DNA of 64,000 nt, from the NCBI GenBank assembly GCA_029948255.1, contig JALIZF010001707.1:1-64000 (forward strand). The letters run 5' to 3'. A program made the translations under genes and the position numbers. The DNA comes from Telmatactis stephensoni. Its lineage: Eukaryota > Cnidaria > Anthozoa > Actiniaria > Isophelliidae. Below, piece by piece: positions 1 through 12,300 of the stretch. The notes beneath the pieces are model-generated. The model was not told the origin of the DNA and searched no databases. It worked only from the letters and a program-made list of their open reading frames with translations. Position 1 is the stretch's first letter; each line of letters starts with the position of its first letter.

Positions 1-2346
1 TTTTCATCAAAAAATTCACGTTCCTATTGGAAAAATAGCATTTTGACCGAAAATGCAAATTTGCGAAAAATTGCAAATTACCTTTGGCGAGATTTTCGAA
101 TTTCTCTCCACAAAAAGTCCTTTTGACCTATTTTCAAGTACAAATCGCGATGTTTCATCAAAAATTTCACGTTCCTATGGAAAAACTAGCATTTGACGAA
201 AAATGCAAATTTGCCGAAAAATGCAAATTACCTTTTGCGAGATTTTCGAATTTTCGTAAAGTACATGCATTTTTGACTTATTGTCAAGTACAAAATCGCG
301 ATTTTCATCAAAAATTCACGTTCCTATTGGAAAAATAGCATTTTGACGAAAAATTCAAATTTGCCGAAAAATGCAAATTACCTTTTTGCGAGATTTTCGA
401 ATTTTTCTCACAAAAAGTCCTTTTTGACCTTACTTTCAAGTACAAATCGCGATTTTCATCAAAAATTTCACGTTCCTATTGGAAAAATAGCATTTTGACG
501 AAAAATGCAAATTTGCCGAAAAATGCAAATTACCTTTTTGCGAGATTTTCGAATTTTTCGTAAGTACATGCATTTTTGACTTTATTGTCAAGTACAAATT
601 GCGATTTTCATCAAAAATTTCACGTTCCTATTGGAAAAATAGCATTTTGATGAAAAATTCAAATTTGCCGAAAAATGCAAATTACCTTTTTGCGAGATTT
701 TAGAATTTTTCTCACAAAAAGTCCTTTTTGACCTTATTTTCAAGTACAAATCGCGATTTTCATCAAGAATTGCACGTTCCTATTGGAAAAATAGCATTTT
801 GACGAAAAATGCAAATTTGCCGAAAAATGCAAATTACCTTTTTGCGAGATTTTCGAATTTTTCGTAAGTACATGTTTTTTTGACCTTATTTTCAAGTACA
901 AATCGCGATTTTCATCCAAAATTGCACGTTCCTATTGGAAAAATAGCATTTTGACGAAAAATGCAAATTTGCCGAAAAATGCAAATTACCTTTTTGCGAG
1001 ATTTTCGAATTTTTCTCACAAAAAGTCCTTTTTGACCTTATTTTCAAGTACAAATCGCGATTTTCATCAAAAATTGCACCTTCCTATTGGAAAAATAGCA
1101 TTTTGACGAAAAATGCAAATTTGCCGAAAAATGCAAATTACCTTTTTGCGAGATTTTCGAATTTTTCGTAAGTACATGTATTTTTGACCTTATTTCCAAG
1201 TACAAATCGCGATTTTCATCCAAAATTGCACGTTCCTATTGGAAAAATAGCATTTTGACGAAAAATGCAAATTTGCCGAAAAATGCAAATTACCTTTTGG
1301 CGAGATTTTCGAATTTTTCTCACAAAAAGTCCTTTTTGACCTTATTTTCAAGTACAAATCGCGATTTTCATCAAAAATTGCACCTTCCTATTGGAAAAAT
1401 AGCATTTTGACGAAAAATGCAAATTTGCCGTAAAATGCAAATTACCTTTTTGCGAGATTTTCGAATTTTTCGTAAGTACATGTATTTTTGACCTTATTTT
1501 CAAGTACAAATCGCGATTTTTATCAAAAAATTCACGTTCCTATTGGAAAAATAGCATTTTGACGAAAAATGCAAATTTGCCAAAAAATGCAAATTACCTT
1601 TTTGCGAGATTTTCGAATTTTTCGTAAGTAGATGTATTTTTGACCCTATTTCCAAGTACAAATCGCGATTTTCATCCAAAATTGCACGTTCCTATTGGAA
1701 AAATAGCATTTTGACGAAAAATGCAAATTTGCCGAAAAATGCAAATTACCTTTTGGCGAGATTTTCGAATTTTTCTCACAAAAAGTCCTTTTTGACCTTA
1801 TTTTCAAGTACAAATCGCGATTTTCATCAAAAATTGCACCTTCCTATTGGAAAAATAGTATTTTGACGAAAAATGCAAACTTGCCGAAAAATGCAAATTA
1901 CCTTTTTGCGAGATTTTCGAATTTTTCGTAAGTACATGTATTTTTGACCTTATTTTTAAGTACAAATCGCGATTTTCATCAAAAATTGCACGTTCCTATT
2001 AGAAAAATAGCATTTTGACGAAAAATACAAAATTGCCGAAAAATGCAAATTACCTTTTTGCCAAATTTTCGAATTTTTCTCACAAAAAGTCTTTTTTGAC
2101 CTTATTTGCAAGTACAAATCGCGATTTTTGTCAAAAATTGCGCGTTCCTATTGGAAAAATAGCATTTTGACGAAAAATGCAAATTTGCCGGAAAATGCAA
2201 ATTACCTTTTTGCGAGATTTTCGAATTCTTCGTAAGTACATGTATTTTTGACCTTATTTTCAAGTAGAAAACGCGATTTTCATCAAAAATTGCACGTTCC
2301 TCTTGGAAAAATAGCATTTTGACGAAAAATGCAAATTTACCGAAAA
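1..2346. repeat. AT-rich satellite array, ~152-bp monomer, dimeric higher-order structure
   Basis: Sixteen head-to-tail monomers of about 151-153 bp are visible, for example from successive copies of GGAAAAATAGCATTTTGAC near 29, 178, 329, 480 and so on to 2303. Two monomer types alternate. Type A carries CTCACAAAAAGTCC (near 102, 408, 712, 1015, 1319, 1775, 2079). Type B carries CGTAAGTACATG or a close variant (near 254, 559, 862, 1167, 1470, 1622, 1927, 2231). The higher-order unit is therefore about 304 bp. Short open frames across it are by-products of the repeat. The array is cut off by the window start and ends at a transposon-like terminus at 2350. Confidence 0.93.
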
Positions 2347-2349
2347 ATG

Positions 2350-5300
2350 CCAGGGCGAAAATATTGATTTACGTTTACGTAAATTCGACGGAAATATAAT
2401 GGAAAGTTAAGAATACGTCAAGCGTATACGTTGGTTTACGTTTCCTGAAACAAGGATTTCCGTCATGTTTCCGATTAAGCGTATACATCGTAAACGAACT
2501 CAAAAACCGGACTCTGTTTCCGTCACATTTACGTCGACGTATTCTTGTGTTTACGCTAACAGAAATGTCTATTTACGACGTGTTTCTTCGCGTGCGTATC
2601 CACTAAAAAACTGAAATTCGTGTTTCCGACCAAAACAATTCCTTTTTTTTTTGCTCTTTCAAATTGTCATTGATAGTCGTTACGTCATAATGTGCATTAT
2701 ATTCCCTTTAATGATTTTGAAATCAGTTTTAATCAGTTGAAAAGTAAGAAATAAGAATTGAGAAAATACATCTCCAGCATTATGTAAAGTAATGGGATCA
2801 TCGTTTATTCAATTAAATCCTCTTCATATAATGTGCATAAGAAATATGTTTACAAATTTCATTCATTTATTCAATTGATACACGTACATTCACTACGTTT
2901 TAATAAACTTTTCTTTTATTCGTTAAAGAGTAAGCAAACAAGCAATTTTCAAAGAAAACAAAAGAGCGCGCTAGCCTTCGACTTCTACGTAACTTTCTTT
3001 GTTTGACATGCATTGTTGTACATAGTCAGTGAAAAATATTGTTATTGCTTTCTCCTTGTCACCTTCGATCGGACAGTTCTGCATTTTCAATGGCCTTTCG
3101 TCTTTTTTTCTAATTTCTCTTTAAGAAAAAAGAAAATACTATGGTTAATCGACAACTTATTGTTTATAATAATTAAATTCGAAAAGACGTTTGCGGTTGG
3201 TTTTCTTTTGGTGAGATCAGATTTTCTCTCAAGCTCGCCAAAATGACGTGCGTGACCACTTATGAATGTAATCAAGTGGCAAGTAGCGTTATTTTAGCAA
3301 ACGTCTTTTCAAACTCAGAAAGAAGCAACAAGTTTAATTTTTTTCTCAGTTACACAAATAGACTAAATGAGAGTATTTACGTAACTATAAGCATCTTTAG
3401 TGGGTCGTAGTTCAGGTTTTCAAAGATGGGAGAAGGGGGCGTGGGGGGGGGGGGGGGGGAGGTTGTCAACTGGAGAAACACTGGAAGACCCATATCAGAT
3501 ATCATTCTAAACCGATAAAGCAAAAGCATTACAGAGAGAGAAAACTCACTTGTCTCTTTAAAGCTCAGTGTTATTATTCAGAGCTAAAGGATGACATTTC
3601 AATATAGCCTTTCCCACATTATAAATTTCTACTACATCATCCTTCTTCATTTACTGTTTCACTTTTTCATTCATATGATTTACCCAGCGAAGAGCTGAGA
3701 CTAGAGATATTCGCACTTACTCTTTGATCATGAATCGTTGACTTTGCAAATTGATCTTCTTTCTGTTTTGAGATTTCCAGTACTTTCGCGCTGAATGTAA
3801 AGAAAATTATAAAAACATATTGGAAATCAAAAACACCCAATTGCAAGTTATAAAAACGTGTGCAGTGTATGAAGGATATCACAAATTGACTGATTATTCT
3901 TTTAGAACGGACTTCTCCCGTGCCTTCTATCCAAAGCTTGCATGCTTTTACCTCTCCTGATCTCCAGAGACTTTTTTTGTTGTGCTCTAAGTCATAGCTA
4001 AAATATAATTGCCTACATATAAATACCGAGAACAAATGTGAAAGCAAAATAGCTTATCCTTTTGATAACTCTTTATTTGAACTTTTGAATGCCCTAGTCT
4101 GCTCTTCCGTCCAAATAATATCAAATTTTCATATTTTTTAATTTGAATCCGTCCTTTACTAAAGAAAGAAAAAGAAGTTTTGCTTAAATGCTATTCATCC
4201 ACTCAAAGATGGCTAAACCGCACCAACTAGCTACCCGCTCAAAGACGGATGGCCCGTTGAAAGCAAAACTGTTCTTCACCCTAAACAATTATTTTTTTGA
4301 ATGTGCTTTAAGAAGAAAAAGAAGTCCAAATTTTGCTTAAATGCTATTCATCCACTCAAAGATGGCTAAACCGCACCAACTAGCTACCCGCTCAAAGACG
4401 GATGGCCCGTTGAAAGCAAAACTGTTCTTCCACCTAATAAATGAAATCTTTGAAATTGTACTAGAAGCAAAAAGAAGCTCAGATTTTGCTTAAATGCTAT
4501 TCATCCACTCAAAGATGGCTAAACCGCACCAACTAGCTACCCGCTCAAAGACGGATGGCCCGTTGAAAGCAAAACTGTTCTTCCACCTAATAAATGAAAT
4601 CTTTGAAATTGTACTAGAAGAAAAAGAAGCTCAGATTTTGCTTAAATGCTATTCATCCACTCAAAGATGGCTAAACCGCACCAACTAGCTACCCGCTCAA
4701 AGACGGATGGCCCGTTGAAAGCAAAACTGTTCTTCACCCTAAACAATTATTTTTTTGAATGTACTTTAAGAAGAAAAAGAAGTCCAAATTTTGCTTAAAT
4801 GCTATTCATCCACTCAAAGATGGCTAAACCGCACCAACTAGCTACCCGCTCAAAGACGGATGGCCCGTTGAAAGCAAAACTGTTCTTCCACCTAATAAAT
4901 GAAATCTTTGAAAATGTACTAGAAGAAAAAAGAAGCTCAGATTTTGCTTAAATGCTATTCATCCACTCAAAGATGGCTAAACCGCACCAACTAGCTACCC
5001 GCTCAACGACGGATGGCCCGTTGAAAGCAAAACTGTTCTTCAACCTAATAAATTATTTTTTTATTTGTTCTAAAGAAGAAAAAGAAGTTCATTTGATCTA
5101 AGTCCATTTTTGCTTAAATACTACTCATCCACTCAAAGATGGCTAAACGTCGAAAGCTAAACTTTAGCCCAGTCAAATTAGAACTGCAAAATGAGGTCGT
5201 CTTTGACTTAATTTTTGTTTTGTTCTTTCATTTCTTATATAACTGAGGCGAAGTGGAGATACAGTTTATACTACATGGTATTCACCCGCTCAAAGACAGT

Positions 5301-7116
5301 TAAACCGCATGGACTAGCCTCCCGCTGGCTCGAAGACGGATGGTCTATCGAAAGATAAGCTGTAGCCCAGTCAAATTAAAAATTTGCAAATCGAGCCAGT
5401 TTCATCCACAACTTAATTCATTTTTTGTCTTCTTTTTTAAACGAAGCTTAGATATAGTATAGTATACTGAATATAAAGTGACTGGAAGTCTGAATACTCC
5501 CTTATACTCCCCTCCAAGTTGGACTTGACTAGGTAGTAAATTCGTCAGTTTAGGATAATATTTACTTGTGGCTTTGATGAATAACATCCTAAAACAATAA
5601 TGTTCATAGATAGTTAGTAATTCTGATGGTCATTCTTAGAACTTTGACTTAGTTTTGTAACACAAATCAAGAATATAAACCGGAAGTTTGAGAAATCGAT
5701 TTGACGAATGCGTGACATGCATATTGACTTTCGTGCACACTGCAATAGGATCTGCACAAGAGAGCATATTTATGCTCTCTTGGTCTGGAGTATAAACTCC
5801 TATATCGATTTTAAACAAGAAAAAGCTATAATCTTTTCCGCATTAATTTCTTTTTGAGTTTTTTTCCTTTTTTGTAGTTGTTTTGCCATTTATTGTAGAT
5901 TCATCATAGCTGTCATGTCGTCACACAACATCTTACTTTCCAGCTTACAAAGGTCACAGAATAAAATATTGTCTTTTCTTTGAAATCCCATCAGCATTTT
6001 TATTTCATCAGATCAAGTTGGGTAATGATGAAATTTTTAAAGTTAATCTTTTTAGAGTGAGTTCTATCTACAATACATGGATATTAAATTATTTTGTGCT
6101 AGAATCCCGGCATTAATATTACAATATTTCACAACTGGCAGTCATGATGTTGACTTATTTTTTACAGCCACTTATCTTTCAAAAATAGGCATAAAGAACT
6201 GATAAATGTACTTAAGGTTACTTACCTGACTAGAAATAGATCGCTTTCAGTCTTTTCTTTGTGAGAATTTCGAATTATTACGAGTTTTTAACGCAGCCAT
6301 TGTTGAGCGGGAAAGCTAGTTCGTCCATAAGACATTAACTGCAAGAATTCTCCTCTCTCAGTACACTTAGACAGTAGGGACTTCCATGTTCAGTTGTCGA
6401 TTATCCCAGGCATGTATAAGGAATGTTATGTCAGTCTTGTATACACAGAACACTTCATAATTTGTAAAGAAAGAGAGAGCCGTCTCTCTGCTAACTTCAC
6501 GACGAATAACCGTCTCTGAATTCCCGCTCTTTTTTCTTGACGTCACTGATCACGAGGTGAGGGTGATGAAATAATGTCAGCTCTCGCATAACAGCGGACA
6601 AAGACAAGTTCATATTCGACTGAAAGGTCACGATAACTCGCAGAATTTAATTTTTTCGACGTCTACTGATATCGCAACAAAAATAATAGGGCATTTTAGT
6701 AAATGAATTCAATTCCGTTTGATTTTTGCTTGCTTCTAAGTATCACGTATCAGGAAAACTTACTTGACGTCCTCGTCCCGATTGAGTGTCAAGTACGATG
6801 CCTTGATTCGATGAAAGTCTGAAATATTCGACAAAGAACCAAGTTACCAGCTTTGAATAAAAATTCTCGTCGAGGGAAACAGAAATTGCGTACAAAAAAT
6901 AAATGTGTAGGTCTTACGTTTCCGCCGAAGTAAACCACTAAAGGAAATGCACATACTAGCGTATCAGTCAGGTTTTGCCGTAAATGTACGACGGAAATGC
7001 AGGGAACGATGTTTTTTATACATCAGCCATTTCCGGTCGGCTGAAACTTAGCGGAAATTTAGTAGTTTTCGTTTCCGACAAAGTTTCCGATATCGGAAAT
7101 GTTCCTTTTCGCCCTG
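2350..7116. mobile_element. Large non-autonomous DNA transposon candidate, 11-bp TIRs
   Basis: The block starts CAGGGCGAAAA and ends TTTTCGCCCTG, perfect 11-bp inverted termini, each abutted by TGC (possible 3-bp target duplication). Both subterminal regions (2360-2640 and 6900-7100) are crowded with TTTCCG/CGGAAA and TACGTAAA-type motifs seen nowhere else in the window, which supports pairing these ends as one element. No transposase-like frame was recognised in its 4.8 kb. It contains a separate 153-bp tandem array and a G-tract near 3449. The superfamily is unassigned; a 3-bp duplication with CAGG ends would suit CACTA-like or Academ-like groups. Confidence 0.6.
4175..5390. repeat. 153-bp tandem repeat inside the 2350-7116 element
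   Basis: About six well-conserved units and two decayed ones share CCACTCAAAGATGGCTAAAC (near 4199, 4352, 4506, 4659, 4811 and 4964; variant copies near 5130 and 5285). Linkers alternate between two variants, a CACCCTAAACAATT form and a CCACCTAATAAATG form. The frame from 4494 to 4688 is a product of the repeat. No protein is inferred. Confidence 0.9.
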
Positions 7117-7117
7117 T

Positions 7118-7215
7118 GCCCTAAAAAATACCATATTTTCTGAAAAACCTTGGGTTTTCTCTGACGACCCCTAAAAAATACCAAATCGGCGATTTCAACC
7201 CCTAAAAAATACGAC
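7118..7215. repeat. Three short CCCTAAAAAATAC repeats
   Basis: The core CCCTAAAAAATAC occurs three times, about 40 bp apart, just outside the right end of the large transposon candidate. The rest of 7217-7590 shows no gene. Confidence 0.6.
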
Positions 7216-7594
7216 GATCATCCCTAGCACACCAATATAGGGAGTACCCTCCCCGGGATTCCATGAAAAATGCTTCACCCGTATTATTAAACTTCAGTTA
7301 CTAAAATTTGTAATGCGAGAAAAAATAATTAACTAAGCGAACTAGAAGACGAAATAACAGATAAACAATAATTATGCAGTATTCATATAGGCATGATTGA
7401 AAAACATATACCCCATCCGACTAAATTAAATGTACACAAACACGACAAATGAGGCTAGGGTGGCTTGGCATACTGAAACATCCAATCGCCGCTAAACACC
7501 ACTCCAACACCCATGGGAAAACCCATCACTGTTATAGTCTATAGCTTATGACTGGTATAAAATAAAGAAAAATTATAAATAAACAAATAAGACA

Positions 7595-7722
7595 CGCCCC
7601 AGCATAGTGTGGGTGCATAAATAAATAGACCAGCATAGTGTGAGTAAAATAACCAAGCCTAGTGTGGGTAACATAGCCCTGCATGGTGTGGGTAACATAG
7701 CCCAGCATAGTGTGGGTAAAGA
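7595..7722. repeat. Minisatellite, ~23-27-bp units
   Basis: Four to five copies of a CAGCATAGTGTGGGTAA-like unit are separated by short AT-rich spacers. Open frames across this stretch on both strands are repeat by-products. Confidence 0.75.
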
Positions 7723-7938
7723 GGAGCTAATACACCGAACTGAAACATGGCGGCAAATCCGAACAACCACCGCCCCGGACCGACCAGCCTCTCATCCACG
7801 TGAAAACGCTTTTGTGTCCCGACGCGAACACGAGGCCAGCTAGTCAAGAACAACAGCCGCCCAAACCCGCCGCCATATTTCGATTCGGTCAATTGGGTAC
7901 CGTGTGTACACATCACAGTTTTCAACGACTAATATCAA

Positions 7939-8120
7939 TTAGTATTCACCAACATAAGGGCTATTACAAATCCTGCATTCTGATTGGCTCCCTAACCTCG
8001 GGCTATTGGTGATAGCCCGAGTTGAGAGGAAGCGCGAGTAATAATATCAATAAAACATTTTTCTATCTTTGTTTTGTTTAGTCTCATTCACCTTTGGCCC
8101 AATATGTTGGTGAATACTAA
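7939..8120. mobile_element. MITE, 18-bp TIR (TTAGTATTCACCAACATA)
   Basis: The element begins TTAGTATTCACCAACATA and ends with its exact reverse complement. Inside is a second inverted pair around CTCGGGCTATTGGTGATAGC. Related inverted copies lie at about 45905-46087 (near full length) and 43988-44055 (partial). Confidence 0.82.
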
Positions 8121-8229
8121 AACAATTAGACCTCTCGGCCTCATGGACTACGAGTTTGAATAGCCCATTCGGCCTACGGCCTCATGGGCTATTGACTCGT
8201 AGTCCATTCGGCCTCGAGGTCTAATTGTT
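8121..8229. mobile_element. Foldback/palindromic element, 109 bp
   Basis: AACAATTAGACCTC at one end and GAGGTCTAATTGTT at the other frame an almost fully self-complementary sequence built of GGCCTCATGGACTACGAG-like arms. It directly abuts the MITE at 7939-8120. The same pair, fused in the same relative order, recurs inverted at 45795-46087 and partly at 43914-44055, so the two travel together. Confidence 0.8.
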
Positions 8230-9220
8230 AATTATCATAGTCGAGACAATAGTTCACAAAAGCGGATGTGAGGAGACTATTGTTCGGATGTGATTAGACT
8301 TGCAGGATATTAGCTAACAATAAGCATGAATCTCTCAAGTCCAATGTATGGCGCGAAGTTATACCATAACATCAGTAGAGAAACCGGGAGCCCTTTTGAA
8401 TTTAAATTCCGGCTGGGAGACTAATGAAAGACGAATTATTCGTCGTTTTCAAAAGTGCAGGAATCTTTAGGAAGACCTAAAATACTGCAAAATACAATGC
8501 CTGCCGTAAACTTCATGTCAGCGTATAAGCGTTTGCTGACGCCTACATCGTTCAAAAGCGAATATAATTTTCTTCAGGTAGCAGTTAAATGGATAAAAGC
8601 GTGGCAACAGAATCGATATCCTTTTCAAGTTTATACGACGTATTCCGTCATTTTTTATATCGTTATACGACGTAGGAAAGGGTGTTCAGTTCTACCTGAG
8701 TGGAGATTCAGAGAGTTGAATGTTATTACAGCCTCTTTTCAGTTGCCCACTTACACATTGTCCTTCATGAAGTGCAATAGGGAACACGCAATATGCAACA
8801 AAACCAAGGACAGCCTTTAAAAAAGCGTACATATATTAAAGGGCTACTCTTATGAAAATCCACCAAACTGAAATTGGAAATCAATTGAAACTGTTATCTA
8901 TTAGATCTAAATATCACCCCGCCATGCAAGGGAATCCGAAATGATGCTTGCAATATTGCTGGTTCCTAGAGCTGTCTTATAGAGTCAAATGGCTGGCTGC
9001 TTTATGAAAGATAAAGAGAGCACATGGTCACCTGACACGTGTGAGGAAATTTCAGTTTCGTACAGAGAAGTACTACTTGTGCTGTGCATTCCGGTTTCAC
9101 ATAATGGCACTTAACTCTAACCATTATATACTACAAGTACACTAGTTCTAGTGCTTAAATTTAAATGCAATATAAGTTTCTTTTCGAGGCTGCAGTTGAA
9201 GAAGGCGTCAAACGGTAAGG
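8230..9220. other. Intergenic, upstream of gene A
   Basis: No gene is supported here. The open frame at 8455-8820 has no recognisable domain and no splice context. A TATA-like ATTATATACTA at about 9122-9132 lies roughly 95 bp upstream of the gene A start codon and is a possible core promoter element; this is weak evidence in AT-rich DNA. Confidence 0.35.
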
Positions 9221-9338
9221 ATGGCAAGTACAATGTGGTTGGTTTGCCTCCATGTATTGCTTTTAGCAGCAACTCCTTTAATTGCAGACGAAATCTCCCA
9301 ATTAGAGGACCAAGATAACACGTCACCAATAGAGCAAG
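9221..9338 (+). CDS. Gene A exon 1: signal peptide
   Basis: The ATG at 9221 opens a classical signal peptide: hydrophobic core WLVCLHVLLLAATPLIA, with predicted cleavage after Ala22 before an acidic stretch. The donor is CAAG|GTGAGG, leaving phase 1. Without splicing the frame stops at 9434-9436. The link to exon 2 rests on matching phase only, because nearly 5 kb lies between them. Confidence 0.65.
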
Positions 9339-12300
9339 GTGAGGACTTTTTTGCCAATTTCTTTGTAGTATTTAGTTCCTTTAAAGCTTCAGAAAACACA
9401 TATTCATTGTTTAGATTTAGGCAGTCCATCACTTGAACTTATTTTGCATCCTCTGAAAGATATACAGGATTTTTGGAATTACTTCTATTCTTGCTATAAG
9501 TTTAATTCCGCTATAACTGCTGGATCGCTTAGCTTTCGGAATTTAATTGCTAGAAAAAATAAGGCCAAAAAACGTCCTAAATCTTGGAAAAAAATCCAAT
9601 TGTTGATCAACAAACCTGAGTAAACATGATGTGTTACATCAGGCTTTTCAGATTTTTGAAAATAGACATTTTGCTTTACATTTAACAAGTGAACGTAAAA
9701 GAAACAAAACACAAAAAATATTTGCTTTGTTTCATAAATAGTACTATAAGCAGTTACAACGGAACAACAGGCAACTAGCTATTCAATTTTTTTCAGATTA
9801 ATAAACGGTCTAACATCATCGCGAGAAGCATTCTTTGATTGTTGAGCCGATTATGCGCCGTTTAAATTGAAATTATCAATCTCCTTCGTACTCTCTCAGT
9901 ACCCCACAAATAACAAACCGATTTGGTTTTGCACATATTTACAAGGCTAGCGGTTTTGCAATTTTTTTTCAGGTTTTGCACTGCTAATGTATTTGGATAT
10001 ATTGCAGTCACCTGAAGGCATAGCCCTTAGAATTACTGTTTAACTTTATAACCGCCAAAATCACCAAAAGTTTTGAAATTGAGGCAAATTTTAATTTAAA
10101 AAAATGATGTATTGTATGAGCATGCGTATACTTCTGTTGATTGTATACCCCACAAGTTTAGTCCAGTCCCAGACTCTCTTTCTTGCCGCTCCAGGGCTCG
10201 CGGAGAAAGAGAGTCCAGTATAACTTGCATGCGCAAGTCAGCTTAGTGACCACGCGATCACCACATTCATGTGGTGATCGCGTGGTTACAAATCCTAAAT
10301 AAAGTCGTCTAATGATTCAAGATGGCTGAAGAAGAAAGTTTTTTGTATACACGATATCAGTCTCATTTCGGAAAGCCATTTGTTGATTCAGTGAGCTATG
10401 TACTTGGAAAAACCAACTATAATCTTTTACCAAAGTTTGAGCAGTTACAGGCCATTTACGGATGGACAGTTGTGAAAGACGTATTTGTGAATTTTTCGAT
10501 ACGCATCACTACCACTACCAAACACTGAAATTTGCATATTGCAAGCTCTCAAAACAAAACTTTAATCTGATTGGCTCATTTTGCACATGCGCATGCAAGT
10601 TATACTGGACTCTCTTTCCCCGCGAGTCCTGGAGCGGCAAGGAAGAGAGTCTGGGACTGGACTACCCACAAGTTTTGATGCTAACGTTTTTCATAATAAA
10701 GAAAGCCTTCCAAGACTTTATTTCTGAATGGAGAGCTGGATTTTGAAAAGGCCCTGAAAAGTACTGTGACTGCTAAATTAGGAGTTACATTACTTTATCA
10801 TCCTAAAAATCTGGGTCCCCTAAGCAAGTCACGCTAATGATCACAGCATTATCGAAAATAATGACGTCTGTTAGATTAGACTGACGGCATTATTTGCAAC
10901 AATGCAGCTGACTGATGCTTTTTGTCTGCATTCGTTGGTATAATGTGGAGAGAAAACAATAGGTTATTAAGTTGAACAGCAATTATATAACATATATACA
11001 GCTATTTCAAAAAACCTTGAATACTGAATTCTGCATTCTGCATACTGATAGTGCATTCCAAGACTTACAAATTGCATTTTTGATCAATTCCGTTGTCGTT
11101 TGCCACTTATTTGCCTAGTTATAGCTGTTATAGAAGATTTTCACTATGTCATCTCCAAAACAAACTGAACTACAAGGCATTTTGGTCTTTGAATGCACTA
11201 TTCAGTATGCAGAATGCAGTATTCAGTAAACGTATTTTGAAATAGCTGTATATGAATGAGTTCAGAATTGCGATCAGTAGCAGAGCAGCTGCCAAAACGC
11301 CTTCATGCATGTTTTCTCTTTATTCTCCGTTAAAAGTATCCAACAAGAATTCGAACTTACAAAAGCTAGAATGCTTTTCGTGCTTTTTTATCAACCTTGT
11401 TCACCTGATAAATTGACAATTTCTGAATGATACATTAGCATACCCACAATAACTCGAAATCCGCGCAAAAAAGCAAAGGAGGCAATTAAATCAATTGAAA
11501 GTTAAGATTTAAAAGCAAACATTAACCCACACAAGTTTAAGGAGCCACTCGTATTAAACTTATTTCGGTTTTGGTAGGACAAATGGGGTCGTGTTAAACT
11601 GCGGTTAGCGCTGAAATCAATTGTTAAGTTAAGCTGCGGTTTTCTCGACTGAACAATCAAGCGATAGCAAGCTGCACTCACACACGATTTAAGGCGCTGT
11701 TACACGTGCACGCTGAAACTTTTATCTTTTTTAAAGCGCTTAGAACTTTTGTATAAGCGCTATACAAGCAATTTAGTATTGTTTATTATTATTATCTGAG
11801 ACTTGCCTCAATCGCCGTGGCGAGACAAGTTTCAAAACGCATTGCACAGTGTAACATAGTTATTTAGTTGAAACTTTCCTCTGGTCGGTTTCACGAGACT
11901 GTTTCACGAAAACAGAAATGTGTGTTGCGTACAAGTTTTAGGACGAAATTTCAAGGTGTAAGACCCCGGCCTTGTGAAACTCGTCTTGCATCGGCGATTA
12001 AGGCAAGTTTCAGATAAACGTTTCAGCTGTAACAGCGCATTTAGTCTTGCGTTGTCCTCTTGTCACCTATAATTATCAGGAGGAAATTCCTTCCGAATAA
12101 TTAATGAGGATTATAATTTGAAGTCGGTTGCGCCTAAGACTGGAACTAGCTAATTGCGCGGACTTGAAGCCCTGCATGTCAAGTCCTCATCTTTGGACTT
12201 TAAACATTACTTAAAGAATATTAGTTTTGCCGTGGGCTGTCCGGGCACTATCGAGTCAGCAATTGAATCGTAGTCCTAAATAGTAAAAGGATAAAACATA

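Noticed and set aside
84..338. Open frame in the left-edge satellite, and the minus frame at 2102-2317
   Set aside because: Stop-free by chance in one monomer register; other copies carry stops, and there is no start or splice context.
1..2346. CRISPR-like array
   Set aside because: Units are 152-bp satellite monomers with no short repeat/unique spacer structure, in a eukaryotic genome.
8455..8820. 121-residue open frame upstream of gene A
   Set aside because: No domain, no repeat relationship and no neighbouring exon in phase.
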